From the NCBI GenBank assembly GCA_963666295.1, contig OY762707.1:620001-684000 (forward strand): DNA of 64,000 nucleotides, in the 5' to 3' direction. Every line of letters starts with the position of its first letter. Position 1 is the first letter of the stretch. The translations under genes were made by a program, and so were the position numbers. The DNA is from QZKY01 sp963666295. GTDB taxonomy: Bacteria; Pseudomonadota; Gammaproteobacteria; Burkholderiales; Burkholderiaceae_D. Below, piece after piece: positions 17,068 through 27,500 of this stretch. The notes under the pieces are model-generated. The model had not been told where the DNA came from and did not search any database. It saw only the letters and a list, made by a program, of their open reading frames with translations.

Positions 17068-18240
17068 TTACTTGTCCTTGTTTCCAGCGCCTGCAGACTG
17101 CGCAATTACCACCCGGGTTCCATCTCGCAGGTTTCCAAGATTAGTCTTGATAATTTTTGCACCCACCGTCAAGCCACTGGTAATTTCAATTGCATTTTGC
17201 CTGCCATCATCGCCCTGCATGCCGAGTCGCACCTGCTTTTGTACCAACCTCCCATTTTCCATTGCATAAACAACGGGATTACTGTGCACGGTCCGCACTG
17301 CCGTTTGCGGCACGCTTAACACATCTTCCCGCCGGGCCAGCGTCAACTTACCTTCTGCAAACATGCCCGCGCGCAGCAAACCCTGTTCATTCGCAACCCG
17401 AATGTAGACCAGAATTGAACGCGATCCCGCTTGAATCGCTGGGTTAATGCGCACTACTTTGCCTGAAATAGCTGGTGAGATGCCTTCGACGTTTAACATC
17501 ACCTCTTGACCTGGTGCCACGTTCACAATATCTGAAGCTGGCACAGCGGCCTCCATTTCCATCTCTCGCAAATCAACAATTTCCAGCAATTTATTGTCTG
17601 TCGAAACCTTCTCGCCTGGTTCCACAGATCGAACACTCACATACCCTGCCAGCGGCGAACGTATAACCGTATCCCGCACCGCCTTTTGCGCGACATCCAT
17701 CGCACCCCGAGCAGATTTTACATTTGACAGCGCTATGGAATACTGGCTTTGTGCGTTGTCAAAAGCGTTCTGTGAAATGAAACCCTTTTCCAGCAATGCC
17801 CTGTTATTGTTGCGTGTTAAGGTGGCAATATCCAGTTGACTTCTCGCTGCCTGCCATGCGCCTTTTGCCTGATCAAGCCTGGCCTGGTGATCGCTGTCGT
17901 CCATTCGGATCAATGTCTGCCCCGCCTTAACAGCCTCTCCTTCACGCACCAGTACCTGTTTGACATCTGCGCTTACTCTGGCCTTGATGACGGCTTTTTT
18001 CACCGCCAGCAAAGAACCGGACACTGGCAGTAGCTTGCGGATGTCGCCCCGCTTCGCTTCGGCGATGTCTGATGGCAAAAACTCCAGCACCGCCACCGGC
18101 GACTGCTTGTTCCCGCTTTCCGTCGTCAAGCGTTGTCTTTTAGCTATCAGCACAATAGCCAGCACTGTCAGTATTGCAGCGCCAATGATTAGCCCATGTC
18201 TGCGGTTCAACTTCAGCTTCAAGTTCGTTTTCGGTTCCAT
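17068..18240 (-). CDS. RND pump periplasmic adaptor (membrane fusion protein)
   Basis: A 390-residue AcrA/MexA-type adaptor. A positively charged N-terminus and one membrane segment at about 15-33 anchor it to the inner membrane; no lipobox cysteine is present. The biotinyl-lipoyl-like hairpin contains V-R-E-G-E-A-V-K-A-G-Q-T-L and, after the alpha-helical hairpin, V-I-R-S-P-L-A-G-Y-V. A beta-barrel domain and the membrane-proximal G-M-F-A-E-G-K-L segment follow. It bridges the RND pump and the TolC-like channel encoded just downstream, and its gene starts 13 bp after tetR. Confidence 0.93.
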   Translation of the reverse strand: MEPKTNLKLKLNRRHGLIIGAAILTVLAIVLIAKRQRLTTESGNKQSPVAVLEFLPSDIAEAKRGDIRKLLPVSGSLLAVKKAVIKARVSADVKQVLVREGEAVKAGQTLIRMDDSDHQARLDQAKGAWQAARSQLDIATLTRNNNRALLEKGFISQNAFDNAQSQYSIALSNVKSARGAMDVAQKAVRDTVIRSPLAGYVSVRSVEPGEKVSTDNKLLEIVDLREMEMEAAVPASDIVNVAPGQEVMLNVEGISPAISGKVVRINPAIQAGSRSILVYIRVANEQGLLRAGMFAEGKLTLARREDVLSVPQTAVRTVHSNPVVYAMENGRLVQKQVRLGMQGDDGRQNAIEITSGLTVGAKIIKTNLGNLRDGTRVVIAQSAGAGNKDK

Positions 18241-18253
18241 GTCGTTTTCTGCG

Positions 18254-18889
18254 TTACGCCTTTAACAAGCCGTTTATATACAAATCAATATAGCTGTCGA
18301 TGTACGACACCGGATCAATTTCTGCAATCTGACTCTTTTCATAAACCTGCTGCCATAACATCAGCATCAGAAGCGGCGCCACGATCAGCTTCACGGTCGG
18401 CGCCACATCCACATCGCGAAATTCGCCCTGTCTTATCCCGCGCTCCAGCATGCGACCGAAAACCTGATTCCCTCGCACAACCACCTCTTCGTAGTGGAAA
18501 CGCGCCAGATCTGGAAAATTTCCTGCTTCCGCATAAATAAGCTTAGGAAGTCCGGACAGCCTCGTACTGCCAACACGCTCCCACCAGCCATAAATCATGG
18601 TTCGAAAAAGCTCTACGGTTGTTCCGGGAAATTGGTCGATGAGTTCCTCCGCCTCACCCATCATCGGCAAGATGTTTTCCCGCACAACCGCCTTGAATAG
18701 CTCTTCCTTGCTGGAGAAATAAAGGTACAGGGTGCCCTTTGAGACGCCAGCCCGACGTGCAACGTCCTCGAGGCGCGTTGCGGCAAACCCGCGCTCGACA
18801 AACATATCCAGCGCCGCTTCCAGCAATTCGCCCGGGCGCGCCTCTTTCCGGCGTGACCAGCGCGGCGTTCTGTCTTGCGCCTCCGACAT
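18254..18889 (-). CDS. TetR/AcrR-family repressor of the RND efflux operon
   Basis: A 211-residue regulator. The N-terminal helix-turn-helix reads L-E-D-V-A-R-R-A-G-V-S-K-G-T-L-Y-L-Y-F-S-S-K-E-E-L, a textbook TetR DNA-binding domain, followed by a C-terminal ligand-binding domain of the TetR_C type. I chose ATG 18889 because GAGG is 9 bp upstream; ATG 18895 and GTG 18898 are also in frame. It is the first gene of tetR-MFP-RND-tolC, and a palindrome at 18913-18926 lies just ahead, so it probably represses the whole operon including itself and releases on binding a pump substrate. Confidence 0.9.
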   Translation of the reverse strand: MSEAQDRTPRWSRRKEARPGELLEAALDMFVERGFAATRLEDVARRAGVSKGTLYLYFSSKEELFKAVVRENILPMMGEAEELIDQFPGTTVELFRTMIYGWWERVGSTRLSGLPKLIYAEAGNFPDLARFHYEEVVVRGNQVFGRMLERGIRQGEFRDVDVAPTVKLIVAPLLMLMLWQQVYEKSQIAEIDPVSYIDSYIDLYINGLLKA

Positions 18890-18912
18890 GAACATCACCT
18901 CAAAAATAAATA

Positions 18913-18926
18913 ACTGACTGGTCAGT
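18913..18926. promoter_or_regulatory. Probable TetR-family operator
   Basis: A 14-bp inverted repeat ACTGAC-TG-GTCAGT lies 24 bp before the tetR start, followed by a third ACTGAC half-site at 18932-18937. The TGACTGGTCA core is typical of operators bound by AcrR/TetR-type repressors of efflux pumps. Binding is inferred. Confidence 0.75.
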
Positions 18927-19122
18927 AATATACTGACGCGAATGTGCTACGTCAACACGCCGTCAAAGCCGCTCCTATGATTTTTCCTTGACCATTCAAC
19001 ACGGCTGGCCGCCGAACCCTCTTTTCATTGGATGAAGAGAGTAAAATGACGCTGTTACACAAAGGCTTGGCCTCTACAAACCATTTGATCAACTCTTCTT
19101 TCTGACCACTTGCGTCACTATC

Positions 19123-19956
19123 ATGGATATTGCCCTCGCGCTTAAAGCACTCATCATGGGCCTCGTCGAGGGCTTCACTGAATTTCTCCCCATTTCCTCA
19201 ACTGGCCACCTAATTGTGGCCGGAAGCCTGATCAACTTTACGGGCGAGAAAATCAAGGTCTTCAACATCGCCATTCAGGCAGGCGCCATGATTGCGCTGG
19301 TGTATGAGTACCGCGTAAAAATCGGCGCGGTACTGCGCGGATTATTTTCCGACCCGGCCGCCAACAAATTTGCCATCAATCTGATTGTGGCCTTCCTGCC
19401 GGCTGCCTCGCTGGGCTTTTTGTTTCACAAAATGATTAAAAGCGTGTTGTTCGCACCCGTGGCCGTTGCGGCTGCCTTTGTCGTAGGCGGCATCATCATC
19501 TTGTGGGTGGAACGCCGCGGCATCGCCGGTCACGCAACTGATCGCGTCAACTCGGTTGATGACATGACAACGCTGGATGCCTTCAAGGTTGGATGCGCCC
19601 AAGCTTTTGCACTTATCCCTGGCACCAGTCGTTCCGGGGCCACCATCATCGGCGGCATGATTTTCGGATTGTCTAGAAAAGCTGCAACGGAATTTTCTTT
19701 CTTTCTGGCCATCCCCACTCTGTTTCTGGCCAGTCTGTATTCGCTCTTCAAGGATCGCGCCCTACTTTCCGTAAGCGACATTCCCATGTTCAGCATTGGC
19801 GCTGTCGCCGCCTTTATTTCTGCATTTTTATGCGTACGCTGGTTGCTGCGTTACATCAGCACGCATGACTTCAGTGCCTTTGCCTGGTACCGCATTGCGT
19901 TTGGTCTGTTTATCATCCTGAGCAGCCATCAGGGCTGGGTGAACTGGGCAAATTAA
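19123..19956 (+). CDS. uppP: Undecaprenyl-diphosphatase UppP (BacA)
   Basis: A 277-residue integral membrane phosphatase that recycles undecaprenyl diphosphate to the lipid carrier for peptidoglycan, which also gives bacitracin tolerance. Both signature stretches are present: V-E-G-F-T-E-F-L-P-I-S-S-T-G-H-L near the N-terminus (the Glu-rich motif) and P-G-T-S-R-S-G-A-T-I in the middle. About eight hydrophobic helices are visible, consistent with BacA topology. The gene converges on rpoC with a shared terminator between them. Its 5' flank is shared with tetR, but no common regulation is evident. Confidence 0.95.
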   Translation: MDIALALKALIMGLVEGFTEFLPISSTGHLIVAGSLINFTGEKIKVFNIAIQAGAMIALVYEYRVKIGAVLRGLFSDPAANKFAINLIVAFLPAASLGFLFHKMIKSVLFAPVAVAAAFVVGGIIILWVERRGIAGHATDRVNSVDDMTTLDAFKVGCAQAFALIPGTSRSGATIIGGMIFGLSRKAATEFSFFLAIPTLFLASLYSLFKDRALLSVSDIPMFSIGAVAAFISAFLCVRWLLRYISTHDFSAFAWYRIAFGLFIILSSHQGWVNWAN

Positions 19957-20143
19957 ACCGCAGCAATCCAGCGCCTGCAACCCGCTGCGCCAATGAATGC
20001 CTGAGACTCCCACTGCGCCACGCATGGAGAAGCCTAGGGCAGTCGCTTCAGCGGTTTCAGGGGCTGAGGGAATGCCTGCTCTGGAGCGATACGGTCATTT
20101 ACGCCAAACTCTAGCCAGCATTAGCCGCAAGGCTGTAATCAAT

Positions 20144-20176
20144 AAAAAACGGCAACCCGATGAGGTTGCCGTTTTT
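20144..20176. terminator. Bidirectional terminator between rpoC and uppP
   Basis: CGGCAACC and GGTTGCCG pair with flanking A and T runs around a 6-nt loop. It lies 18 bp beyond the rpoC stop and closes the long leftward ribosomal/RNA polymerase block as well as uppP. Confidence 0.92.
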
Positions 20177-20193
20177 GAATGAGGCACACTAAT

Positions 20194-23100
20194 TTACAGG
20201 CTTTCAGGCCCGGAAGACTCTTCGCCAACTTCACCCACAACATCTGGCGTTGGCAAGAAAGCGTCTTCAAGCATAGCTTGTTGCGCCTGGCGTTCGGCTG
20301 CCAGCAATGCCTCTCGCTCTTCCATTTCCCAAACCCCTTTCTGCTTGCGGGCACGATGTACCGCCAGACCCGTACCTGCCGGAATCAGTCGGCCAACGAT
20401 GACGTTTTCTTTCAAGCCACGCAGATAATCGCGCTTGCCCATAATGGCCGCTTCGGTCAATACGCGCGTCGTTTCCTGGAAGGAGGCCGCAGAGATGAAG
20501 GAGTCCGTCGAGAGTGATGCCTTCGTGATACCCAGCAAGATGTTTTCATAAGTTGCCGGGATATTTCCTTCCGCGACGACGCGATCATTCTCATCCAGCA
20601 ACTCGGAGCGCTCAACCTGTTCGCCCATAATAAAGCTGGTATCCCCCGGATTAACAATTTGAACACGGCGTAGCATCTGGCGCACAATTACTTCAATATG
20701 CTTATCGTTGATTTTCACACCTTGCAGGCGATATACGTCCTGTACCTCATCAACAATATATCGCGCAAGCGCTTCTATCCCGAGCAAGCGCAGAATGTCT
20801 TGTGGCTCGGATGGGCCGTCTACAATTACCTCACCCTTGTTCACGACTTGACCATCATGCACCAGCACTTGCTTGTCCTTGCTGATCAGGAATTCATTCT
20901 TGTTGCCTTCCATATCAGTAATTTCAAGACGTTGCTTACCTTTGGTTTCCTTACCAAAGGCAACCGTACCAGTGACCTCGGCCAGAATGCCAGAGTCCTT
21001 CGGCGAGCGCGCTTCAAACAACTCAGCCACACGCGGCAAACCACCGGTAATATCGCGCGTCTTCTGTGTCTCTGTCGGAATACGTGCCAGAACCTCACCC
21101 ACTGAAACTTTCTGACCGTCTCGAACCATCACCAGCGAACCAACCTGGAAACCGATGGTTACCGGGTGATCCGTACCGGAAATCTTGACTTCTTCACCGC
21201 TATCATCAAGCAACTTCACCTGCGGACGCAGTGCCTTGGTGGAAGCGCTGCGACTTTTCGGGTCGACAACAACGAGCGTTGAAAGGCCGGTCACATCGTC
21301 AATCTGACGCGCAACAGTAACGCCTTCCTCGACGTTTTCAAAACGTACCGTACCGCCATATTCACTGATGATCGGTCTCGTCAGCGGATCCCAGTTAGCC
21401 AGCACTTTGCCAGCCTTGATCACCAGACCATCCTGGGCAGACAAGGTCGCGCCATAAGGCACTTTGTGGCGTTCGCGTTCGCGGCCCACGTCGTCCGTAA
21501 TAATCACTTCGCCTGAGCGGGAAATCACGATCTGGTCGTTTTTCTCGTTGGTTACGTAACGCATGGTTGGGGAGAAACGCACGGTACCGTTTGACTTGGC
21601 ATCCACATTCGACGCAACCGCCGAACGAGACGCCGCGCCACCGATGTGGAAGGTACGCATCGTGAGCTGCGTGCCCGGTTCGCCAATCGACTGGGCCGCA
21701 ATCACACCAATAGCCTCGCCGACATTAACCAAGGAACCACGCCCCAAATCGCGACCATAACACTTGGCACACATCCCATAACGCGTCTCACAGGTAAGTG
21801 GCGTACGAACCTTGACTTCGTCAATGCCAACGCGTTCAATTTCTTCAACCTTGTCTTCGTCAAGCAAGGTGCCTGCTTCGAACATCGTTTCCTGTGTTTC
21901 CGGATTGATGATATCTACAGCAGCAACGCGCCCCAGAATAAGCTCGCTTAGTGGCTGGATGATTTCACCGCCTTCGACCAGCGCCTTCATATTGGCACCG
22001 TTCGTGGTGCCGCAATCATGCTCGATAATCACCAGATCCTGCGTTACATCAACCAGGCGACGAGTCAGATAACCTGAGTTTGCCGTCTTCAACGCGGTAT
22101 CGGCCAGACCTTTACGCGCACCATGCGTTGAAATGAAGTACTGCAATACATTCAGACCTTCTCTGAAGTTCGCGGTAATCGGTGTTTCAATAATGGAACC
22201 ATCCGGCTTGGCCATCAGACCACGCATACCGGCAAGCTGGCGAATCTGCGCTGCAGAACCACGTGCGCCTGAATCCGCCATCATGTAAATGGAGTTAAAC
22301 GATTCTTGCGTACCGTGCGTACCGTCGCGCTTGACAACATCTTCTACCTTGAGCTGATCCATCATGGCCTTGCCGACGTCGTCACCAGTCTTGCCCCAGA
22401 TGTCAACCACCTTGTTATAGCGCTCACCGGATGTCACCAGACCAGATGCGTATTGCTGTTCGATCTGCTTGACCTCTTGCTCAGCCTGAGCAATCAGATC
22501 CGTCTTCACTTGAGGCACCAGCATATCGTCGATACAGATCGAAAGGCCAGCCTTGGTCGCCAGGCTAAAGCCTGACTGCATCAGTTTGTCAGCAAAAATG
22601 ACTGTGGCACGCAAACCGCAACGACGGAAAGACGTATTAATCAGACGGGAAATCTCACGTTTTTTAAGCGCCGTATTCAGAACACTGAACGGCAAACCTT
22701 TGGGTAAAATCTCGGAGAGCAATGCGCGGCCAACCGTCGTTTCTTGACGTTTGACGACCATGTCGTACTCTTCATCAGAGTCCGGGATTTTGCTGTATTC
22801 AGGAATACGAACCGTAATGCGGCTGGTCAAGTCCACTTCCTTGTTGTCATAGGCGCGCGTCACTTCTGACACATCAGAGAAGAACATGCCTTCTCCCTTG
22901 CCATTGGTTTTTTCACGTGTGGCGTAATACAAGCCCAGCACGATATCTTGCGACGGCACGATAGAAGGTTCGCCGTTAGACGGGAACAAAATATTATTGG
23001 AAGCCAGCATCAGAGAACGCGCTTCCATCTGCGCCTCAATGGACAGCGGCACGTGTACCGCCATCTGGTCACCGTCAAAGTCCGCGTTAAACGCAGCACA

Positions 23101-24459
23101 AACCAGCGGATGCAACTGAATTGCTTTACCCTCAATCAGCACCGGTTCAAAAGCCTGAATGCCCAAACGGTGCAGCGTTGGTGCACGGTTCAGCATGACC
23201 GGATGCTCGTGAATAACCTCTTCAAGGATGTCCCAAACAACCCCCTCTTCCGCTTCAACCAGTTTTTTGGCTGCCTTGATGGTATTGGACAGCCCCATCA
23301 TTTCCAGCTTGTTGAAGATGAATGGCTTGAACAGTTCCAACGCCATCTTTTTCGGCAAGCCGCACTGGTGCAGTTTGAGCTGCGGCCCAACCACAATCAC
23401 GGAGCGCCCCGAGTAATCTACCCGCTTACCAAGCAGATTTTGACGGAAACGACCGCCCTTGCCCTTGATCATTTCGGCCAGCGATTTCAGTGGTCGCTTG
23501 TTGGCGCCCGTCATCGCCTTGCCGCGGCGGCCATTATCTAGCAGTGAATCCACCGCTTCCTGCAGCATGCGCTTCTCGTTGCGCGTGATAATTTCTGGTG
23601 CACGCAATTCAAGCAGACGACGCAAGCGATTGTTGCGATTAATGACACGGCGATAAAGGTCGTTCAGGTCAGAAGTCGCGAAACGCCCCCCATCCAACGG
23701 CACCAACGGACGCAGGTCCGGCGGCAGCACAGGCAGCACTTCCATGATCATCCATTCCGGCTTGATACCGGAACGCTGGAAAGCTTCCAGCACTTTCAGG
23801 CGCTTGGCAAATTTCTTGATTTTTGCTTCGGATTTGGAATCACGCAAATCGGCACGCAATTGCTCCGCTTCACGATTGATATCAATACTACGCAACAACT
23901 CGCGAACACCTTCCGCACCCATGAAAGCGGTAAAGTCATCGCCGAATTCTTCCACTTTGGAAGCGTAATCATCTTCCGACATGATCTGACAGCGCTTCAA
24001 TGGCGTCATGCCTGGATCAGTAACAACGTAGGCTTCAAAATAAAGCACGCGCTCAATATCGCGTAGTGTCATATCCAGAACCATGCCTAACCGCGATGGC
24101 AAGGACTTCAGGAACCAGATGTGCGCCGCAGGCGCTGCCAACTCGATATGGCCCATGCGCTCACGACGCACCTTGGCCAGCGTCACTTCAACGCCACATT
24201 TTTCACAAATAACGCCGCGATGCTTCAGGCGTTTGTATTTTCCGCACAAGCATTCGTAGTCTTTGATCGGGCCAAAAATCTTGGCGCAGAACAAACCTTC
24301 GCGTTCCGGCTTGAAAGTACGATAGTTGATAGTCTCAGGCTTTTTGACTTCACCATAAGACCAGGAACGAATCTTTTCTGGCGACGCCAAACCAATCTTG
24401 ATGGCATCAAAAGACTCGCTTTGTTGAACTTGCTTGAACAGATCGAGCAATGCTTTCAT
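20194..24459 (-). CDS. rpoC: RNA polymerase beta' subunit
   Basis: The 1421-residue product contains the N-terminal zinc ribbon (C-L-C-G-K-Y then C-E-K-C-G-V), the catalytic magnesium motif N-A-D-F-D-G-D-Q-M-A, the bridge-helix/trigger-loop region (T-I-G-E-P-G-T-Q-L-T-M-R-T-F-H) and a second cysteine cluster C-E-T-R-Y-G-M-C-A-K-C-Y-G. With RpoB it forms the active centre of RNA polymerase. GGAGTG precedes the ATG. It is co-transcribed after rpoB with a 93-bp gap. Length is slightly above the E. coli protein (1407), as is usual for betaproteobacteria. Confidence 0.99.
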   Translation of the reverse strand: MKALLDLFKQVQQSESFDAIKIGLASPEKIRSWSYGEVKKPETINYRTFKPEREGLFCAKIFGPIKDYECLCGKYKRLKHRGVICEKCGVEVTLAKVRRERMGHIELAAPAAHIWFLKSLPSRLGMVLDMTLRDIERVLYFEAYVVTDPGMTPLKRCQIMSEDDYASKVEEFGDDFTAFMGAEGVRELLRSIDINREAEQLRADLRDSKSEAKIKKFAKRLKVLEAFQRSGIKPEWMIMEVLPVLPPDLRPLVPLDGGRFATSDLNDLYRRVINRNNRLRRLLELRAPEIITRNEKRMLQEAVDSLLDNGRRGKAMTGANKRPLKSLAEMIKGKGGRFRQNLLGKRVDYSGRSVIVVGPQLKLHQCGLPKKMALELFKPFIFNKLEMMGLSNTIKAAKKLVEAEEGVVWDILEEVIHEHPVMLNRAPTLHRLGIQAFEPVLIEGKAIQLHPLVCAAFNADFDGDQMAVHVPLSIEAQMEARSLMLASNNILFPSNGEPSIVPSQDIVLGLYYATREKTNGKGEGMFFSDVSEVTRAYDNKEVDLTSRITVRIPEYSKIPDSDEEYDMVVKRQETTVGRALLSEILPKGLPFSVLNTALKKREISRLINTSFRRCGLRATVIFADKLMQSGFSLATKAGLSICIDDMLVPQVKTDLIAQAEQEVKQIEQQYASGLVTSGERYNKVVDIWGKTGDDVGKAMMDQLKVEDVVKRDGTHGTQESFNSIYMMADSGARGSAAQIRQLAGMRGLMAKPDGSIIETPITANFREGLNVLQYFISTHGARKGLADTALKTANSGYLTRRLVDVTQDLVIIEHDCGTTNGANMKALVEGGEIIQPLSELILGRVAAVDIINPETQETMFEAGTLLDEDKVEEIERVGIDEVKVRTPLTCETRYGMCAKCYGRDLGRGSLVNVGEAIGVIAAQSIGEPGTQLTMRTFHIGGAASRSAVASNVDAKSNGTVRFSPTMRYVTNEKNDQIVISRSGEVIITDDVGRERERHKVPYGATLSAQDGLVIKAGKVLANWDPLTRPIISEYGGTVRFENVEEGVTVARQIDDVTGLSTLVVVDPKSRSASTKALRPQVKLLDDSGEEVKISGTDHPVTIGFQVGSLVMVRDGQKVSVGEVLARIPTETQKTRDITGGLPRVAELFEARSPKDSGILAEVTGTVAFGKETKGKQRLEITDMEGNKNEFLISKDKQVLVHDGQVVNKGEVIVDGPSEPQDILRLLGIEALARYIVDEVQDVYRLQGVKINDKHIEVIVRQMLRRVQIVNPGDTSFIMGEQVERSELLDENDRVVAEGNIPATYENILLGITKASLSTDSFISAASFQETTRVLTEAAIMGKRDYLRGLKENVIVGRLIPAGTGLAVHRARKQKGVWEMEEREALLAAERQAQQAMLEDAFLPTPDVVGEVGEESSGPESL

Positions 24460-24552
24460 ATCTTTTCACTCCGCTTTATGGGTGAGAATTCTTATCTACT
24501 TAAGGCGCCTGCCTTTTAGGCAGACGCCCTTTCCAGCGTCAAAGACAAAACG

Positions 24553-27500
24553 CTAGTTGCGCTCCAGATCGATATCGATGCCCAGAGAACGAATTTCCTT
24601 GACCAGTACGTTGAACGACTCCGGCATACCAGCGTCAATCACATGATCACCTTTTACGAGGTTTTCATAAACTTTCGTACGGCCGGCAACGTCATCCGAT
24701 TTCACGGTCAACATCTCTTGCAACACATAGGAGGCGCCATAGGCTTCGAGCGCCCAGACCTCCATTTCTCCGAAGCGCTGACCACCGAACTGTGCCTTGC
24801 CGCCCAGCGGCTGTTGCGTCACCAGAGAGTACGGCCCCGTTGAGCGGGCGTGCATCTTGTCATCAACCAAATGGTGCAGCTTCAACATGTGCATGTAACC
24901 CACCGTTACCGGGCGGTCAAACACCTCACCTGTGCGACCATCAATCAAGGAAACCTGATTTTTGGAGCTCGTCATGCCAAGCTGTTTCGCGACATCATCA
25001 GGATAGGCAATATCCAGCATGCGACGGACTTCTTCCTCGTTTGCACCATCAAAAACCGGTGTAGCGAACGGCACGCCACGCTTCAGATTGTTTGCCAGTT
25101 CGACAATTTCTGCATCCGTAAAGCTGTCAATGTCCTCATCTTTACCGGGTTCCTTGTAGAGCCCGGTAATGAACGCACGAAGTTCCGCCATCTTCGCCTG
25201 CTGCTTCAGCATTTCACCAATGCGCTCGCCAATGCCTTTCGCTGCCCAGCCAAGATGGGTTTCGAGAATCTGGCCCACATTCATGCGGGAAGGAACACCG
25301 AGCGGGTTCAGAACAATATCGACCGGCGTACCGTCGGCCAGATGCGGCATATCTTCTACTGGCACAATGCGCGAAACCACACCCTTGTTGCCATGACGCC
25401 CCGCCATCTTGTCGCCTGATTGCAAACGCCGCTTGACGGCCAGATAAACCTTGACCATCTTCTGCACACCCGGTTGCAGCTCGTCACCCTGTGTCAACTT
25501 CTTGCGCTTTTCTTCAAAAGCAAGATCGAACTGGTGACGCTTCTCAGCAATAGATTCCTTGATTGCCTCAAGCGAAGTTGCCGTATCCTCATCCGCAGGA
25601 CGGATGTCAAACCAATGGAATTTGTCCAGGTCAGCAAGATATTCGGCCGTTACTGTCGAACCTTTAGGCAGCCTTTGTGGTCCGCCATTCACGGTCTTGC
25701 CAACCAGCAAACGCTCAATACGTTGGAAAGCGTCTCCTTCGACGATGCGCAACTGATCGTTCAGATCAAGGCGATAGCGCTTCAACTCATCGTCAATAAT
25801 TTGCTGTGCCCGTTTGTCTCGCTCCAGTCCCTCACGCGTAAATACTTGCACATCAATCACGGTACCCACCATGCCAGATGGCACACGCAGTGAGGTGTCC
25901 TTCACGTCGGAAGCTTTTTCGCCAAAAATGGCGCGCAACAGTTTTTCTTCTGGTGTCAGCTGCGTTTCGCCTCTTGGCGTCACCTTGCCAACCAGCACGT
26001 CGCCCGCTTCAACTTCTGCACCGATGTATACGATGCCGGACTCGTCAAGTCGCGCCAGTTGGCTCTCCGCAAGATTGGAAATATCGCGCGTAATTTCTTC
26101 CGAACCCAGCTTCGTATCACGAGCAACAACGGACAGCTCTTCGATGTGAATGGAAGTGTAGCGATCATCTTTCACCACGTTTTCCGAAATCAGAATCGAA
26201 TCCTCGAAATTCAAGCCATTCCACGGCATGAAGGCAACGAGCATGTTCTGTCCCAGCGCAAGCTCGCCAAAATCAGTGGAGGCACCATCTGCGATAACAT
26301 CATCTTTTTCGACAACGTCCCCAACCTTGACGATCGGACGCTGGTTGATGTTGGTGTTTTGATTAGAACGCGTATATTTGATCAAGTTGTAAATATCGAC
26401 ACCAACCTCACCAGCCGCCGTTTCCTCATCATTCACGCGAATTACGATACGGCCCGCATCGACCAGATCGACGACGCCACCACGCAGTGCCTGAACTGTC
26501 GTGCCGGAGTCAACCGCCACCGTGCGCTCCACCCCCGTACCAACCAATGCTTTTTCTGGGCGCAAGCATGGTACTGCCTGACGTTGCATGTTGGCACCCA
26601 TCAACGCACGGTTTGCATCGTCGTGCTCAAGGAAAGGAATCAGTGACGCTGCCACGGACACAATCTGCCCTGGAGCAACGTCCATGTACTCGACACGCTC
26701 TGGCGATACAAGAATTGTTTCACCCGCTTCACGCGCTGACACCAATTCGTCACTCAGAACGCCATTTTCATCAATGGCCGCATTTGCCTGCGCAATGATG
26801 TACCGTGCCTCTTCAATCGCCGACAAATATTCGATTTGATCGGTTACTTTGGAGTCAACCACCTTGCGGTATGGTGTCTCAAGGAAACCGTATTGGTTCA
26901 AGCGTGCATAGAGCGCGAGTGAATTGATCAGACCAATATTTGGTCCTTCCGGTGTTTCAATCGGACAAACACGACCATAGTGAGTTGGGTGAACGTCACG
27001 CACCTCAAAGCCAGCACGCTCACGCGTCAGGCCACCAGGACCCAGTGCTGAAACGCGGCGTTTATGCGTAATCTCTGACAACGGGTTGGTTTGGTCCATG
27101 AACTGGGAAAGCTGGGACGAACCGAAAAACTCACGAATAGCCGCAGATATCGGCTTGGAATTGATCAGGTCATGCGGCATCAGGTTATCTGCCTCGGCTT
27201 GGCCGAGTCGCTCGCGAACTGCGCGCTCAACACGCACCAGACCAGCGCGGAACTGATTTTCAGCCAGTTCGCCAACGCAGCGAACACGACGATTACCCAG
27301 ATGATCAATATCATCCACTTCGCCCCGACCGTTACGCAATTCAACCAGAATCTTGATGACTGCCAGAACATCTTCGTTGGACAGCGTCATCGCGCCTTCA
27401 AGCTCATCACGACCGATTCGACTGTTGAATTTCATGCGCCCAACAGCGGAAAGATCGTAACGATCTTCACTATAAAACAGCCCATTAAACAGCGCCTCAA

